DNA of 64,000 bases, taken from an uncultured Clostridia bacterium (GTDB lineage: Bacteria; Bacillota; Clostridia; Oscillospirales; CAG-272). This document shows positions 42,174-50,321 of this stretch, one piece after another. Position 1 is the first letter of the stretch, and the number at the start of each line of letters is the position of its first letter. The DNA is taken from positions 28,486-92,485 of the forward strand of contig CALWJX010000006.1 of assembly GCA_944381085.1 (NCBI GenBank). The letters are read 5' to 3'. The notes below the pieces were generated by a model. It had not been told where the DNA came from. It searched no databases and saw nothing but the letters and a program-made list of their open reading frames with translations. The translations under genes and the position numbers were made by a program.

Positions 42174-44492
42174 ATGAAACATAAAAGATGCGTTGTAACC
42201 GGTCTCGGTCTTATCTGCGCTACCGGAAACAACATTGAAGAAAACATAAAGAACATTTTCGGAGGAATAAGCGGGATAGATAAAGTGAAGGCATTTTCGA
42301 CCGAGGGCTGCTATGCGGAGCTCGGAGCCGAAGTGCCGCTTGAGGACCGCGAGCTGTCAGGGGACGATTTTGACCGCGCCACGCTGTTGTGCGTCAAGGC
42401 AGCGGAAGAAGCAGTTTCGGATTCCGGACTTGATTTGTCCGACGAGAAAACAAGAAACAGAACCGGCGTGATAGTGGGAGACTGCGTTGCGGGAGTCGCA
42501 AGCATAGACAGATTTTACACCGCCGAGGCAAACGGAAACGGAGATCCGAGCGATATCGGAAAAATGACCGCTACAGCCATAGCAAACAATGTAGCGCTTC
42601 ATTTTAATCTCGGAGGCGTCACAGCCAACATTGTAAACGCATGTGCCGCCGGCACCATAAGTCTTAGTATGGCGTGCGACGAGATACGCGCGGGAAGGGC
42701 GGATATATTTCTTGCGGGAGGCACGGATTCCTTTTCCTCTTTGGCTTTCGGAGGTTTTCACGCGCTGCACGCGCTTGACTCACAGCCCTGTTCTCCTTTC
42801 AACAGAAGTTCGGGAATTACCTTGGGAGAAGGCTCGGGAATGCTGGTTATCGAGAGCTATGAGCACGCCAAAGCAAGAGGCGCGCGTATTTACTGTGAGA
42901 TATCGGGGTCTGGCATCAGCTCGGACGCCTATCATATCACGGCTCCGCGTCCGGACGGAGAAGGACAGATGAACGCCATAAGGCAGGCGCTTAACAGCGC
43001 CGGACTGAGTCCTGACGACATAGACTACATAAACGCTCACGGTACCGGCACGGCAAAGAATGACGAAGCGGAATTTCTTTCCCTGCATACCGTATTTGAC
43101 GGAAACTCTCATCTTTCGGTAAGCTCCACAAAGTCGATGACGGGTCATTGTCTCGGAGCGGCGGGCGCCATAGAGGCGGTGATTTCAGTCCTGTCTCTCA
43201 CCAAGAACATGGCTCCGCCTACGGTGGGATACAGCGACTCCGACCTTGAAACGCTTAAGCAAAAAGCCGGGAAGATTGACTTTGTCCCCAACACTGCCCG
43301 TGTAAAGAACATAGAACGGGTCATGTCAAACAGCTTTGCTTTCGGGGGAAACAACGCGAGCATTATTTTCTCAAAATCTCTCTCGGAGAATACGGACAAA
43401 CCCTGTGACGGTTCAAAGAAAATATATATATGCGGGATAGGCAGGCTGATGAGCGCCAAACCGGAGGACAACCCGGCTCTGTCGCACGTAGAGATAAACA
43501 GCGGCAGTTTTTCCGAGCTCGGAATCAAAATGGCGTTTTACCGCAAGCTGGACAGATTTTCACAGCTGTTGCTAATCAGCGGAGTGCGGGCTTTGAAAGA
43601 TGCCGGACTTTCTCCGCTGCCGGAGGATGAAAACGCGCTTGACTTCGGTATATCGATAGGAACGTCGGACGGTCCCCTTACCGAGATCGCGGAATTTCAG
43701 AAGACAATCGTTGAAAAAGGCGCGGCGGGAGGAAACGCGTTTTCATTCCCAAATACGGTCTATAACGCCGCGGGAGGGTATCTCTCGATATTTACGGGCA
43801 TAAAAGGCTACAATGTCACAATAGCGAATTCGGCTCAGGCGGGTATACAGAGCGTATGCAACGCTTGCGATATTCTGACCCGTGGAGGCGAAAAGACAAT
43901 GCTGGCGGCGGGAGTTGACGAAAACACTCATATCACCGAACAGCTCTATTCAAGGCTCGGGCTTTTGGGAGACAATCTTCCTTATTCATTGAAGGATGAC
44001 CGTTCACCTTTGGGAGAGGGCACCGTTTCTCTTGTTCTGACTACAGAGAAAAAATCCAAAACTTACGCTCAGATAACCGGCTGGGGAGAGGCGCACAGAA
44101 GCGTTTCTCCGCAAGACCCCGAAGGCTCAGAGCCGGCAATGGCTGACGCCGTTATGAGCGCGCTTTCAATGGCGGATATATCCGTATCTGATATTGATTT
44201 CATATGCGGTTTTGCCAACGGCAGCAAGAGTGTTGACTCGTTTGAACTTGCGGTATACCGCTCGCTGTTCGGGAAGAACCTTCCGACCGTCTACAGCTCA
44301 AGGAGCGAGACCGCTGACGCGCGCGCCGCGTCCTGCGCCGATCAGATAGCGCTTGCGTGTTCTTTGCTTCAGGGCGGTTGTCATGTTCCGTCAATCGGAA
44401 ATCCTCCTGAAAAGAAAGAATATGCTCTTTGTGTGGGCTATGGCTGCGGAGGGTCTTATTCGGCGGTTTTGCTCAGAAGAACCGATAATTAA
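42174..44492 (+). CDS. Fused ketosynthase and degenerate ketosynthase (KS-CLF-like)
   Basis: A 772-residue protein with two thiolase-fold ketosynthase domains. Domain 1 (1-405) is complete: KRCVVTGLGLICATGNN, Cys157 in VNACAAGTISLS, His289 in INAHGTGTAKNDE and His325 in STKSMTGHCLGAAGA. Domain 2 (about 415-770) aligns in outline but lacks them: the Cys site reads IANSAQAGIQS (Ala554), the first His site GFANGSKS, the second SETADARAAS. This is the pattern of a ketosynthase/chain-length factor pair in type II polyketide and aryl-polyene systems, here in one chain. The start MKHKRCVV follows AAAGG; an upstream in-frame ATG is rejected as unlike the family. Confidence 0.9.
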   Translation: MKHKRCVVTGLGLICATGNNIEENIKNIFGGISGIDKVKAFSTEGCYAELGAEVPLEDRELSGDDFDRATLLCVKAAEEAVSDSGLDLSDEKTRNRTGVIVGDCVAGVASIDRFYTAEANGNGDPSDIGKMTATAIANNVALHFNLGGVTANIVNACAAGTISLSMACDEIRAGRADIFLAGGTDSFSSLAFGGFHALHALDSQPCSPFNRSSGITLGEGSGMLVIESYEHAKARGARIYCEISGSGISSDAYHITAPRPDGEGQMNAIRQALNSAGLSPDDIDYINAHGTGTAKNDEAEFLSLHTVFDGNSHLSVSSTKSMTGHCLGAAGAIEAVISVLSLTKNMAPPTVGYSDSDLETLKQKAGKIDFVPNTARVKNIERVMSNSFAFGGNNASIIFSKSLSENTDKPCDGSKKIYICGIGRLMSAKPEDNPALSHVEINSGSFSELGIKMAFYRKLDRFSQLLLISGVRALKDAGLSPLPEDENALDFGISIGTSDGPLTEIAEFQKTIVEKGAAGGNAFSFPNTVYNAAGGYLSIFTGIKGYNVTIANSAQAGIQSVCNACDILTRGGEKTMLAAGVDENTHITEQLYSRLGLLGDNLPYSLKDDRSPLGEGTVSLVLTTEKKSKTYAQITGWGEAHRSVSPQDPEGSEPAMADAVMSALSMADISVSDIDFICGFANGSKSVDSFELAVYRSLFGKNLPTVYSSRSETADARAASCADQIALACSLLQGGCHVPSIGNPPEKKEYALCVGYGCGGSYSAVLLRRTDN

Positions 44493-44526
44493 CATATTTT
44501 CCGGCAATACGAAAGGAATAAATATT

Positions 44527-45255
44527 ATGATAGCTATTGTAACCGGCGCGTCGCGCGGAATAGGGAAGGCGTGTGCGCTAAAGCTTGCGGAGGACGGATA
44601 TGACATAGCGGTAAACTATCGGTCCAATGACGAAGAGGCTCAAAAAACCGCGGATGAAATCATTGCCATGGGTCGCCGCGCTTTGTGCTGCAAGGCGGAT
44701 GTGTGTGACAGGGAGCAGGTGGTTAGGATGGTGGATGAGGTTTGCGGAGAATTGGGTATTCCCGACTTGTTGGTAAATAATGCCGGCGTTGTGGATGACA
44801 GGTATCTGCTCATGCTTACCGAGGAGTCACTCGACCGCAGTCTGGATATAAATATCAAAGGATATTTTCTGTGCGCTCAGTCGGTCGCGCTGAAAATGAT
44901 GAGAAACAAAAAAGGAGTCATTATAAACATGTCTTCGGTAAGCTCTCTTCTTGCGCTTGAGGGACAAAGCGTATACAGCGCGACAAAGGGCGCCGTCAAT
45001 TCGATGACCGCCACTCTCGCAAAAGAGCTCGCGAGGTATGGGATCAGAGTCAACGCCATAGCTCCCGGATTCATTGAGACAGAAATGCTTGAACATATTC
45101 CGGAGGCCAAAAAGGACGAGTACTTGAAAAACATTCCGCAAAAAAGGTTCGGAAAGCCTGAGGAGGTCGCCAATCTTGTCTGTGCTCTCGCGTCTGACAG
45201 GCTTTCATACATTACCGGACAGACTATTGTGCTTGACGGAGGACTGAGCCTGTGA
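44527..45255 (+). CDS. 3-oxoacyl-ACP reductase, FabG-type SDR
   Basis: 242 residues, an NADPH-dependent reductase of beta-ketoacyl-ACP. Seen are the cofactor motif VTGASRGIGKACA, NNAG (84-87), the catalytic Ser137/Tyr150/Lys154 (INMSSVSSLLALEGQSVYSATKGA), and the C-terminal ITGQTIVLDGGLSL. The ATG at 44527 follows AAAGGA. The frame runs upstream into the ketosynthase gene, but that part has no family resemblance. It starts 34 bases after the ketosynthase and overlaps the dehydratase start by four bases (GTGA). Confidence 0.94.
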   Translation: MIAIVTGASRGIGKACALKLAEDGYDIAVNYRSNDEEAQKTADEIIAMGRRALCCKADVCDREQVVRMVDEVCGELGIPDLLVNNAGVVDDRYLLMLTEESLDRSLDINIKGYFLCAQSVALKMMRNKKGVIINMSSVSSLLALEGQSVYSATKGAVNSMTATLAKELARYGIRVNAIAPGFIETEMLEHIPEAKKDEYLKNIPQKRFGKPEEVANLVCALASDRLSYITGQTIVLDGGLSL

Positions 45256-45692
45256 ATATAATTGAAATCAACAAGAAAATCAAACAGCGGCCGCCCTTTC
45301 AGATGATAGAGCGTGTAACCGAGCTTGAGGTCGGAAAGTATGCAAATGGCATAAAATGCGTTTCGGTCAATGAGCCTTATTTTGCCGGTCATTTTCCGGA
45401 CGCCCCCGTAATGCCCGGTGTTTTGCTTATCGAATGCGCCGCTCAGCTCTGTTCTTTGGTGTTCGGAGACACAAAAAGCGAGCCGGATAAGCTTTATATG
45501 CTGCTTAAAGTAAAGGATTTTAAATTTTTAAAGCCCGTTATTCCCGGCGACAGGCTGGAAATCTCCGTAAAAGCAACCATGAGTTCGGCTGCGGCATACG
45601 AATTTGCCGCCGAAATTATGTGCGACGGAGTGTTAAAGGCAAAGGGAAGTATGCTGTTTACGGCAGTCGATACCGATTCAGTGTACAATTGA
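45252..45692 (+). CDS. FabZ-type beta-hydroxyacyl-ACP dehydratase
   Basis: 146 residues, a hot-dog-fold dehydratase that forms the 2,3-trans double bond. Catalytic residues are His47 (YFAGHFPDAPVMPGVLLIE) and Glu61 (LLIECAAQL). The N-terminus RPPFQMIERVTELE is typical of FabZ. The start is GTG, overlapping the FabG-type gene's stop. There is no enoyl reductase in the operon, so the double bonds could be kept in the product (a polyene) unless the housekeeping FabI/K acts. Last gene before the terminator at 45880. Confidence 0.94.
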   Translation: MNIIEINKKIKQRPPFQMIERVTELEVGKYANGIKCVSVNEPYFAGHFPDAPVMPGVLLIECAAQLCSLVFGDTKSEPDKLYMLLKVKDFKFLKPVIPGDRLEISVKATMSSAAAYEFAAEIMCDGVLKAKGSMLFTAVDTDSVYN

Positions 45693-45879
45693 CGGAAAAT
45701 TATACGTTGTAAATAAAACGATTATTATTCGGATTTTGTATTGATGACCGATTTGCGAGGCTGATTTGCCTTCAAAAGGGCTGATTTCGGATTGAATTTC
45801 CGAAACAATATACTGCGCAGAATATATCGGGCTGAGTCAAATTGATATTTTGGCTATGGCGCCGCGGTGAAGATTAATG
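45693..45879. other. Gene-free stretch after the ketosynthase operon
   Basis: I see no coding frame, promoter or repeat here. It is AT-rich and leads into the composite terminator at 45880. Confidence 0.5.
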
Positions 45880-45964
45880 AAAACCAAGATCGGACGTTTG
45901 TGAAGTGACCCCAAAAGTTAGACACTTTTGGAGGTGCATATCATTGCTCTGACCTTGGTTTTTT
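45880..45964 (+). terminator. Composite terminator with long structured loop
   Basis: Outer stem AAAACCAAGATCGGA pairs with TCTGACCTTGGTTTT, followed by TT and TG. The loop of about 50 bases carries its own hairpin (see the next entry). The same outer stem without an insert is the terminator at 51298. Confidence 0.75.
45906..45938. mobile_element. IS3/IS150-like terminal sequence remnant in the terminator loop
   Basis: TGACCCCAAAAGTTAGACAC followed at once by TTTTGGAGGTGCA looks like the outer ends of IS3-family (IS150 group) elements, which commonly begin with ACCCCAAAAGTT-like bases and end with the inverse. No transposase is present. It could be a solo end pair or a MITE, or a coincidental hairpin. 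Confidence 0.4.
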
Positions 45965-46109
45965 GTCGTGCTTATGCAAAATGTCCGCTCAAGTGATTTG
46001 CACATTAGCAAAATTAATATCAGAATTAATAAAATTAATTTTAATTGCCATTGTTTTTAAAATATATTATTTTATAATTGAAAAAATTAATTTTTATTTT
46101 AAAAATATA

Positions 46110-46138
46110 TTGACAAACACCGAGATGTATGATATAAT
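46110..46138 (+). promoter_or_regulatory. Consensus sigma-A promoter of the DUF2089-solenoid operon
   Basis: TTGACA (46110-46115), 17 bases, TATAAT (46133-46138), 48 bases before the start. The AT-rich 45965-46109 stretch upstream holds nothing recognisable. Confidence 0.88.
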
Positions 46139-46186
46139 CGGGTTAATCTGACAGTAATGTATATTTTATTTATGCGGAGCTTTGAT

Positions 46187-46591
46187 ATGGAATATAAAAA
46201 ACCCAATGTATGCTGCGTTTGCGGAAGCAAACTTGTAATCACCGGACTCAGATGTGAAAGCTGCCAAACCGAAATACACGGAGAATTCCGCGGGTGTGAT
46301 TTCTGCTCGCTTACTTCCGAGCAGTCGGATTTTCTCAAAACCTTTCTGAGATGCCGGGGAAGCATTAAAGATATGGAACGGGAAATGGGGGTGTCGTATC
46401 CTACGGTAAAAAACAGTCTTGAAAAACTTGTGCTCGCGTTGGGACTTGATGCGCGGGAGGATATCGGGGATGGCGAAACCGGAAGCGACGAAAGGCTGAG
46501 CAAGGAAAAGGTTTTTGATATGCTGTCCCGTAAGGAAATAACCGCGGCTGAAGCTACGGCAATGCTTGAGGAAATCTTTGACGGACGGTAA
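46187..46591 (+). CDS. DUF2089-family zinc-ribbon/HTH regulator
   Basis: 134 residues: a zinc ribbon (CCVCGSKLVITGLRCESCQT) with a further CDFC, a helix-turn-helix resembling a sigma-factor region 4 or LuxR type (SEQSDFLKTFLRCRGSIKDMEREMGVSYPTVKNSLEKL), and a C-terminal SHOCT-like helix pair (EKVFDMLSRKEITAAEATAML). DUF2089 proteins are often found with YvlB/DUF4097-type genes. The gene downstream begins with the same SHOCT-like motif, so regulator and target are probably linked. The start MEYKKPNV follows GCGGAG. Confidence 0.85.
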   Translation: MEYKKPNVCCVCGSKLVITGLRCESCQTEIHGEFRGCDFCSLTSEQSDFLKTFLRCRGSIKDMEREMGVSYPTVKNSLEKLVLALGLDAREDIGDGETGSDERLSKEKVFDMLSRKEITAAEATAMLEEIFDGR

Positions 46592-46718
46592 AAATCTTAA
46601 AGTATTGTAAAATGTTTCGGATGAAGTCTTACAATTTCTCGGATTGGGTTGTACGGACATTTACGGATTTAACGGCTTGGAAAGCTGTAAAAATATATGA
46701 ACCGAAAGGATAAAGATT

Positions 46719-48248
46719 ATGGAAATCGCACGGATACTTGAACTTGTAAGAAAAGGTAAACTCGAGACGGGCGAAGCGGAAAAGCTCATACAGTCCGTAT
46801 ATGAGGAAAACGGAAGAGGCAATTCTTCGGAAAGGACGGAAAAGGAGATTTCCGACCTGAATGAAAGGCTGACGGCGCTTGAAGTTTCCTTCGGTGAATT
46901 TCTTGAACGCGCGCGGAATTTTTCCGGAACGCAACCGGAGGAGCTTGAGGACAGAATTGAAGAGCTGTCGGAAAGGATTGATGAAATTGAGTCCAAAGCG
47001 GATGATATTGAATCAATGACGGATGAAATGTCGGGTAGGATTGATGACATGACGGACGAGCTGTCGGACAGAATAGAGGAAATGAACGATGAAATTTCCG
47101 ATATAGTGGGCGGCTGGGGAGAAAATATCGCTTTGACTATAGCCGAAATGCTTACGTCTGAAAACGGAAATATAAACAAAAACAATTTGCAGGATAAACT
47201 GGCGAAAATCAGAAATTCAATGCCGCAGACAATCAGAAACCAATCAAAGGCAAAAAAATTCAACCGACACAACAATCAATGGAATAATCAGAGCAGCTTT
47301 CCTTACGGTATAAGATTTTGGTCTGTGGACGCCGAAGAGAGGGAAAAATGGTTTAACACCAGAATACAGGACAGGATAAGACGCGCAAATGACAGAGCAA
47401 ACCGGAAAACAGACCGCGAAAAGAGAGAAGGAGCCAGAAAAGTAAGGTGCAACCAAAGGATAAATGACGCCGCGTTTAACACTGACTATACTTTGGGACA
47501 GACATTTAAAGGAAATATCTGCGCGCAGGTGGTCAGGGGCTCCATACTCAATCGGGTTGAGGGGAGTATAACCGCTTCGCGTATATACGGGGATATAGTT
47601 TCATGTGTTGACGGAAGTGTGACCTGTGCCGACATGCAGGGAGATTTCAAGGGGAGTATTGGAGGCAACTTTAACGGTACTCTCAAAGGTGATATGACGG
47701 GAACGGTTGGCGGCAATTTCAGCGGAATTCTGGATTCGGATCTTGGCGGAACAGTCTGCGGGAATTTTTCGGGAAATCTGCTCGGAGACCTTGACGGAAC
47801 GGTAGAAGGCAACTTTCAGGGACTTATTGACGGAGACCTAAACGGAACGGTAAAAGGAAACACTCACGGCAATATTCTGGGAGACCTGAACGGAAGAATA
47901 GACGGAAATTACCAGGGACTCCTGGACGGGGATATCAACGGTTGCGTCGGAGGAAACGTATATGTTGTGCAGGCTGTGTTCGGAGACGTCAACGGAACCG
48001 TCGGAGGCGACGTCAGAGGTATCATAGACGGACAGATAGGAGAGAAGGCGGTAATCAAAGGTTCTGTCTACGGAGATATAAACGGGGATGTTCTCGGAAT
48101 TATTGAGGGGGACGTCGAGGGAAATATCGACGGAAACATAAAAGGAACGATTAAAGGTAAAGTCCGCGGAAATGTAAACGGCATTGTTTACGGCGAGGTC
48201 AAACAAGGAGTGGACGGCGCGGTAGCCGGACAAATGGCGGACGCCTGA
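46719..48248 (+). CDS. Large soluble protein with SHOCT-like head, coiled coil and 16-residue glycine-rich solenoid
   Basis: 509 residues, no signal peptide or membrane helix. Residues 1-31 (RILELVRKGKLETGEAEKLIQ) match the SHOCT-like helical hairpin of YvlB-type proteins. About 40-130 is an acidic coiled coil, with DRIEELSERIDEIES and related heptads. About 180-260 is a basic, Asn/Arg-rich linker. From 262 to the end runs a repeat of 16 residues (GDLNGTVKGNTHGNIL, GDLNGRIDGNYQGLLD and so on, eight or more copies), then shorter GDxxG units. The periodic glycine/small-hydrophobic pattern predicts a beta-solenoid like bactofilins (inference). No known family fully covers it. AAAGGA precedes the ATG. 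Confidence 0.85.
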   Translation: MEIARILELVRKGKLETGEAEKLIQSVYEENGRGNSSERTEKEISDLNERLTALEVSFGEFLERARNFSGTQPEELEDRIEELSERIDEIESKADDIESMTDEMSGRIDDMTDELSDRIEEMNDEISDIVGGWGENIALTIAEMLTSENGNINKNNLQDKLAKIRNSMPQTIRNQSKAKKFNRHNNQWNNQSSFPYGIRFWSVDAEEREKWFNTRIQDRIRRANDRANRKTDREKREGARKVRCNQRINDAAFNTDYTLGQTFKGNICAQVVRGSILNRVEGSITASRIYGDIVSCVDGSVTCADMQGDFKGSIGGNFNGTLKGDMTGTVGGNFSGILDSDLGGTVCGNFSGNLLGDLDGTVEGNFQGLIDGDLNGTVKGNTHGNILGDLNGRIDGNYQGLLDGDINGCVGGNVYVVQAVFGDVNGTVGGDVRGIIDGQIGEKAVIKGSVYGDINGDVLGIIEGDVEGNIDGNIKGTIKGKVRGNVNGIVYGEVKQGVDGAVAGQMADA

Positions 48249-48329
48249 TTCTTTTAACATTACCTAAAAAGACATTTATTTGTGTTTAAACTGAGGCTTG
48301 TTCATGTAACGGCTCGGCGGATAAGCCTG

Positions 48330-48368
48330 AAAAAGCAAGGTCAATCAATACGGTTGACTTTGCTTTTT
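48330..48368 (+). terminator. Terminator of the solenoid operon
   Basis: AAAAAGCAAGGTCAA pairs with TTGACTTTGCTTTTT, followed by T-rich bases. It is close in sequence to the terminators at 45880 and 51298. Confidence 0.85.
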
Positions 48369-48433
48369 ATTTTGTTGTAAATACCGACCGAAATACTGAA
48401 CTTTAATATTTTTCGGAATTATACAAAATGCTA

Positions 48434-48462
48434 TTGACAAACAAGAGTTAATATGGTAAACT
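48434..48462 (+). promoter_or_regulatory. Promoter of the interrupted glycosidase
   Basis: TTGACA (48434-48439), 17 bases, TAAACT (48457-48462) with an extended -10 TGG. A palindrome begins at the end of the -10. Confidence 0.7.
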
Positions 48463-48473
48463 TGACGCGTCAA
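48462..48473 (+). promoter_or_regulatory. Palindromic operator TTGACGCGTCAA
   Basis: A perfect 12-base palindrome with a central CG lies at the presumed transcription start. LacI/GalR-type operators have such a CG centre, and the gene is a glycosidase, so sugar-responsive repression is a reasonable guess. No regulator gene of that type is in the window. Confidence 0.55.
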
Positions 48474-48522
48474 TTAAAACATTGATATTTAATTGATATT
48501 AATATGAAAGGAATTTTTTGAT

Positions 48523-50151
48523 ATGAGCAGCAAACATTTCAGACTTGTGCTTCCGGATGAAGGATACGATATTTATATGCCTCGTGACACGCAGAGCTGG
48601 GGTTACAGGTACGGACCGTCAATTATGGTGCATGACGGCATATGCGAGGCTTGGTTTGCCTCTCCCGGAGACGGATACGAGGCGGACTGGTTTACATACC
48701 GCCGCTCTGAGGATGGAGGCAAGACATGGACGGATGAAAAGGTAATTATGACGCCGACTCCGGATTCCATGGATTGGTTTTCGGTATGTGACCCCGGTGT
48801 TATCAGGTTCGGCGGATATTACTACATAGGTTACACCTCAACTATATTCAACGATTGGGGAGGTGTGTGCAACAATACTTTTGTCGCAAGGTCGAAATCG
48901 TCCACCGGTCCCTTTATGAAATGGACCGGAAACGGTTGGGGCGAGACGCGGGATACCGCGGACGGCAGACTTGAATGGATAGGCAAACCGGCTCCGGTAA
49001 TATATTTCGACGGTGACTGGCATGATTGGGGCGCGGGTGAGTTTTCATTTGCCGTAAAGGAAAATACGCTTTATATGTATTATACCTGGTCCGAAAAGGA
49101 CGCTGACGGAAAGTCCATGGTTTCGACAAGAGTCGCCACGGCGGATATCAGGGATGAAAACTGGCCCGCGCATGTCACGCTTCACGGAGTGGCATATCAG
49201 AGAAAATCCATGTCGAACGACTCTTTTGACGTGGTGTATTGCGAAGACCTCGATAAATTTATAGCTCTTTCGACCGACAGCAGACTGAATGAAAAGAGTA
49301 TGCTCGCGGTATTTGAGTCGGATGACGGTATAAGCTTCCGGCGTGTAAACGATCTGAGAGTCAATACAAGCTTTATGCTTCACAACTGCGGTATTTCCGG
49401 CGACGAGCTTCATCATATCAAATCGGGAGACAATATGATCCTCGGATACGCCTACGGAAACCAATGGGGAAAATGGGGTACATGATTCCACAAATATACG
49501 TTTGAGGAGATGGAGGACGATTATTATTCCGAGCTTGACAGGGAAAACATAAAACGCGAGATTATACCCTGGAAACGCGAAGAGATTCCCCACAAGAACT
49601 GCATAACCCTTGAACATCCGCATTTTTATCGTATGCACGAGGGTGAGAGCCGCGGGATAGGACTGCATTTGTTCAATGTCTGCTATGAGACCGAGCCTGT
49701 AAAGTCCGATGTGGAATTTTCCAATTACGACCGCTCGGTAATAGGGATAGACGGATTCACAATAACCGCCAAGAAACCGGGATATACGTACATTGACGCC
49801 AAATATAAGGATTTGTTCTGCGAGTTTTTAGTATATGTATATCCTGAAGGATTTGTTTTCAATGACCCGGACAAAAAGGTAATTTCCTTTACGCCGATGC
49901 AAAAGATATACAATATAAGCCTGTCCGGCAGGGAAAAGAGACAGATAAGGGGTATGGCGAGGTATTCCGACGACACATGGTATGAGATTTGTGAGGCAAA
50001 GGACAATGTTGAATTTGAAAATAAAAATTCCGAAATTGTCACTGTAGACGAAAACGGAATAGTACGACCCGCGGGAAAGTTGGGTAAAGCCAATGTAAAG
50101 GTCAGCTGCGGCGGGCAAGAGTTTGAAGTCGAGGTTGTTGTAGGCGAGTGA
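48523..50151 (+). pseudogene. Glycosidase-like protein with Big_2-type domain, interrupted by an in-frame TGA
   Basis: A single reading frame of 542 codons broken only by TGA at 49483-49485. The first part (320 residues) looks like a five-bladed propeller glycosidase or sialidase-like protein (WFTYRRSEDGGKTWTDE, FVARSKSSTGPFMKW, DVVYCEDLDKFIAL) and ends in WGKWGT. After the stop, same-frame sequence resumes FHKYTFEEMEDDYYSEL and ends in a bacterial Ig-like domain (NSEIVTVDENGIVRPAG, ANVKVSCGG). No signal peptide. The second part has no good start: an internal ATG at 49510 follows GAGGAG, so a separate protein is possible. A CGA-to-TGA (Arg) mutation is the simplest explanation. Sequencing error or readthrough is not excluded. 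Confidence 0.7.
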
Positions 50152-50266
50152 AAAGGCCTCTGAACCGAAATCTGACAGTTTTTCCTGAACATACATAAAA
50201 CATATAATCTTTAATAGCAATGTTGTCGGAAAACGTCGTTATTTTAATATAAATGCACGATTTGTA

Positions 50267-50295
50267 TTGACATTTAGGTGTGAGTGTGTTATTAT
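50267..50295 (+). promoter_or_regulatory. Promoter of LRR lipoprotein gene 1
   Basis: TTGACA (50267-50272), 17 bases, TATTAT (50290-50295). Its sequence resembles the promoter of the second LRR gene. Confidence 0.78.
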
Positions 50296-50321
50296 TTTGC
50301 TAAAATGACGGAGGTGATATT

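Noticed and set aside
49483..49485. Selenocysteine at the in-frame TGA
   Set aside because: The position is not a redox site in a glycosidase, no SECIS-like hairpin was evident just downstream, and a nonsense change of an Arg codon is simpler.
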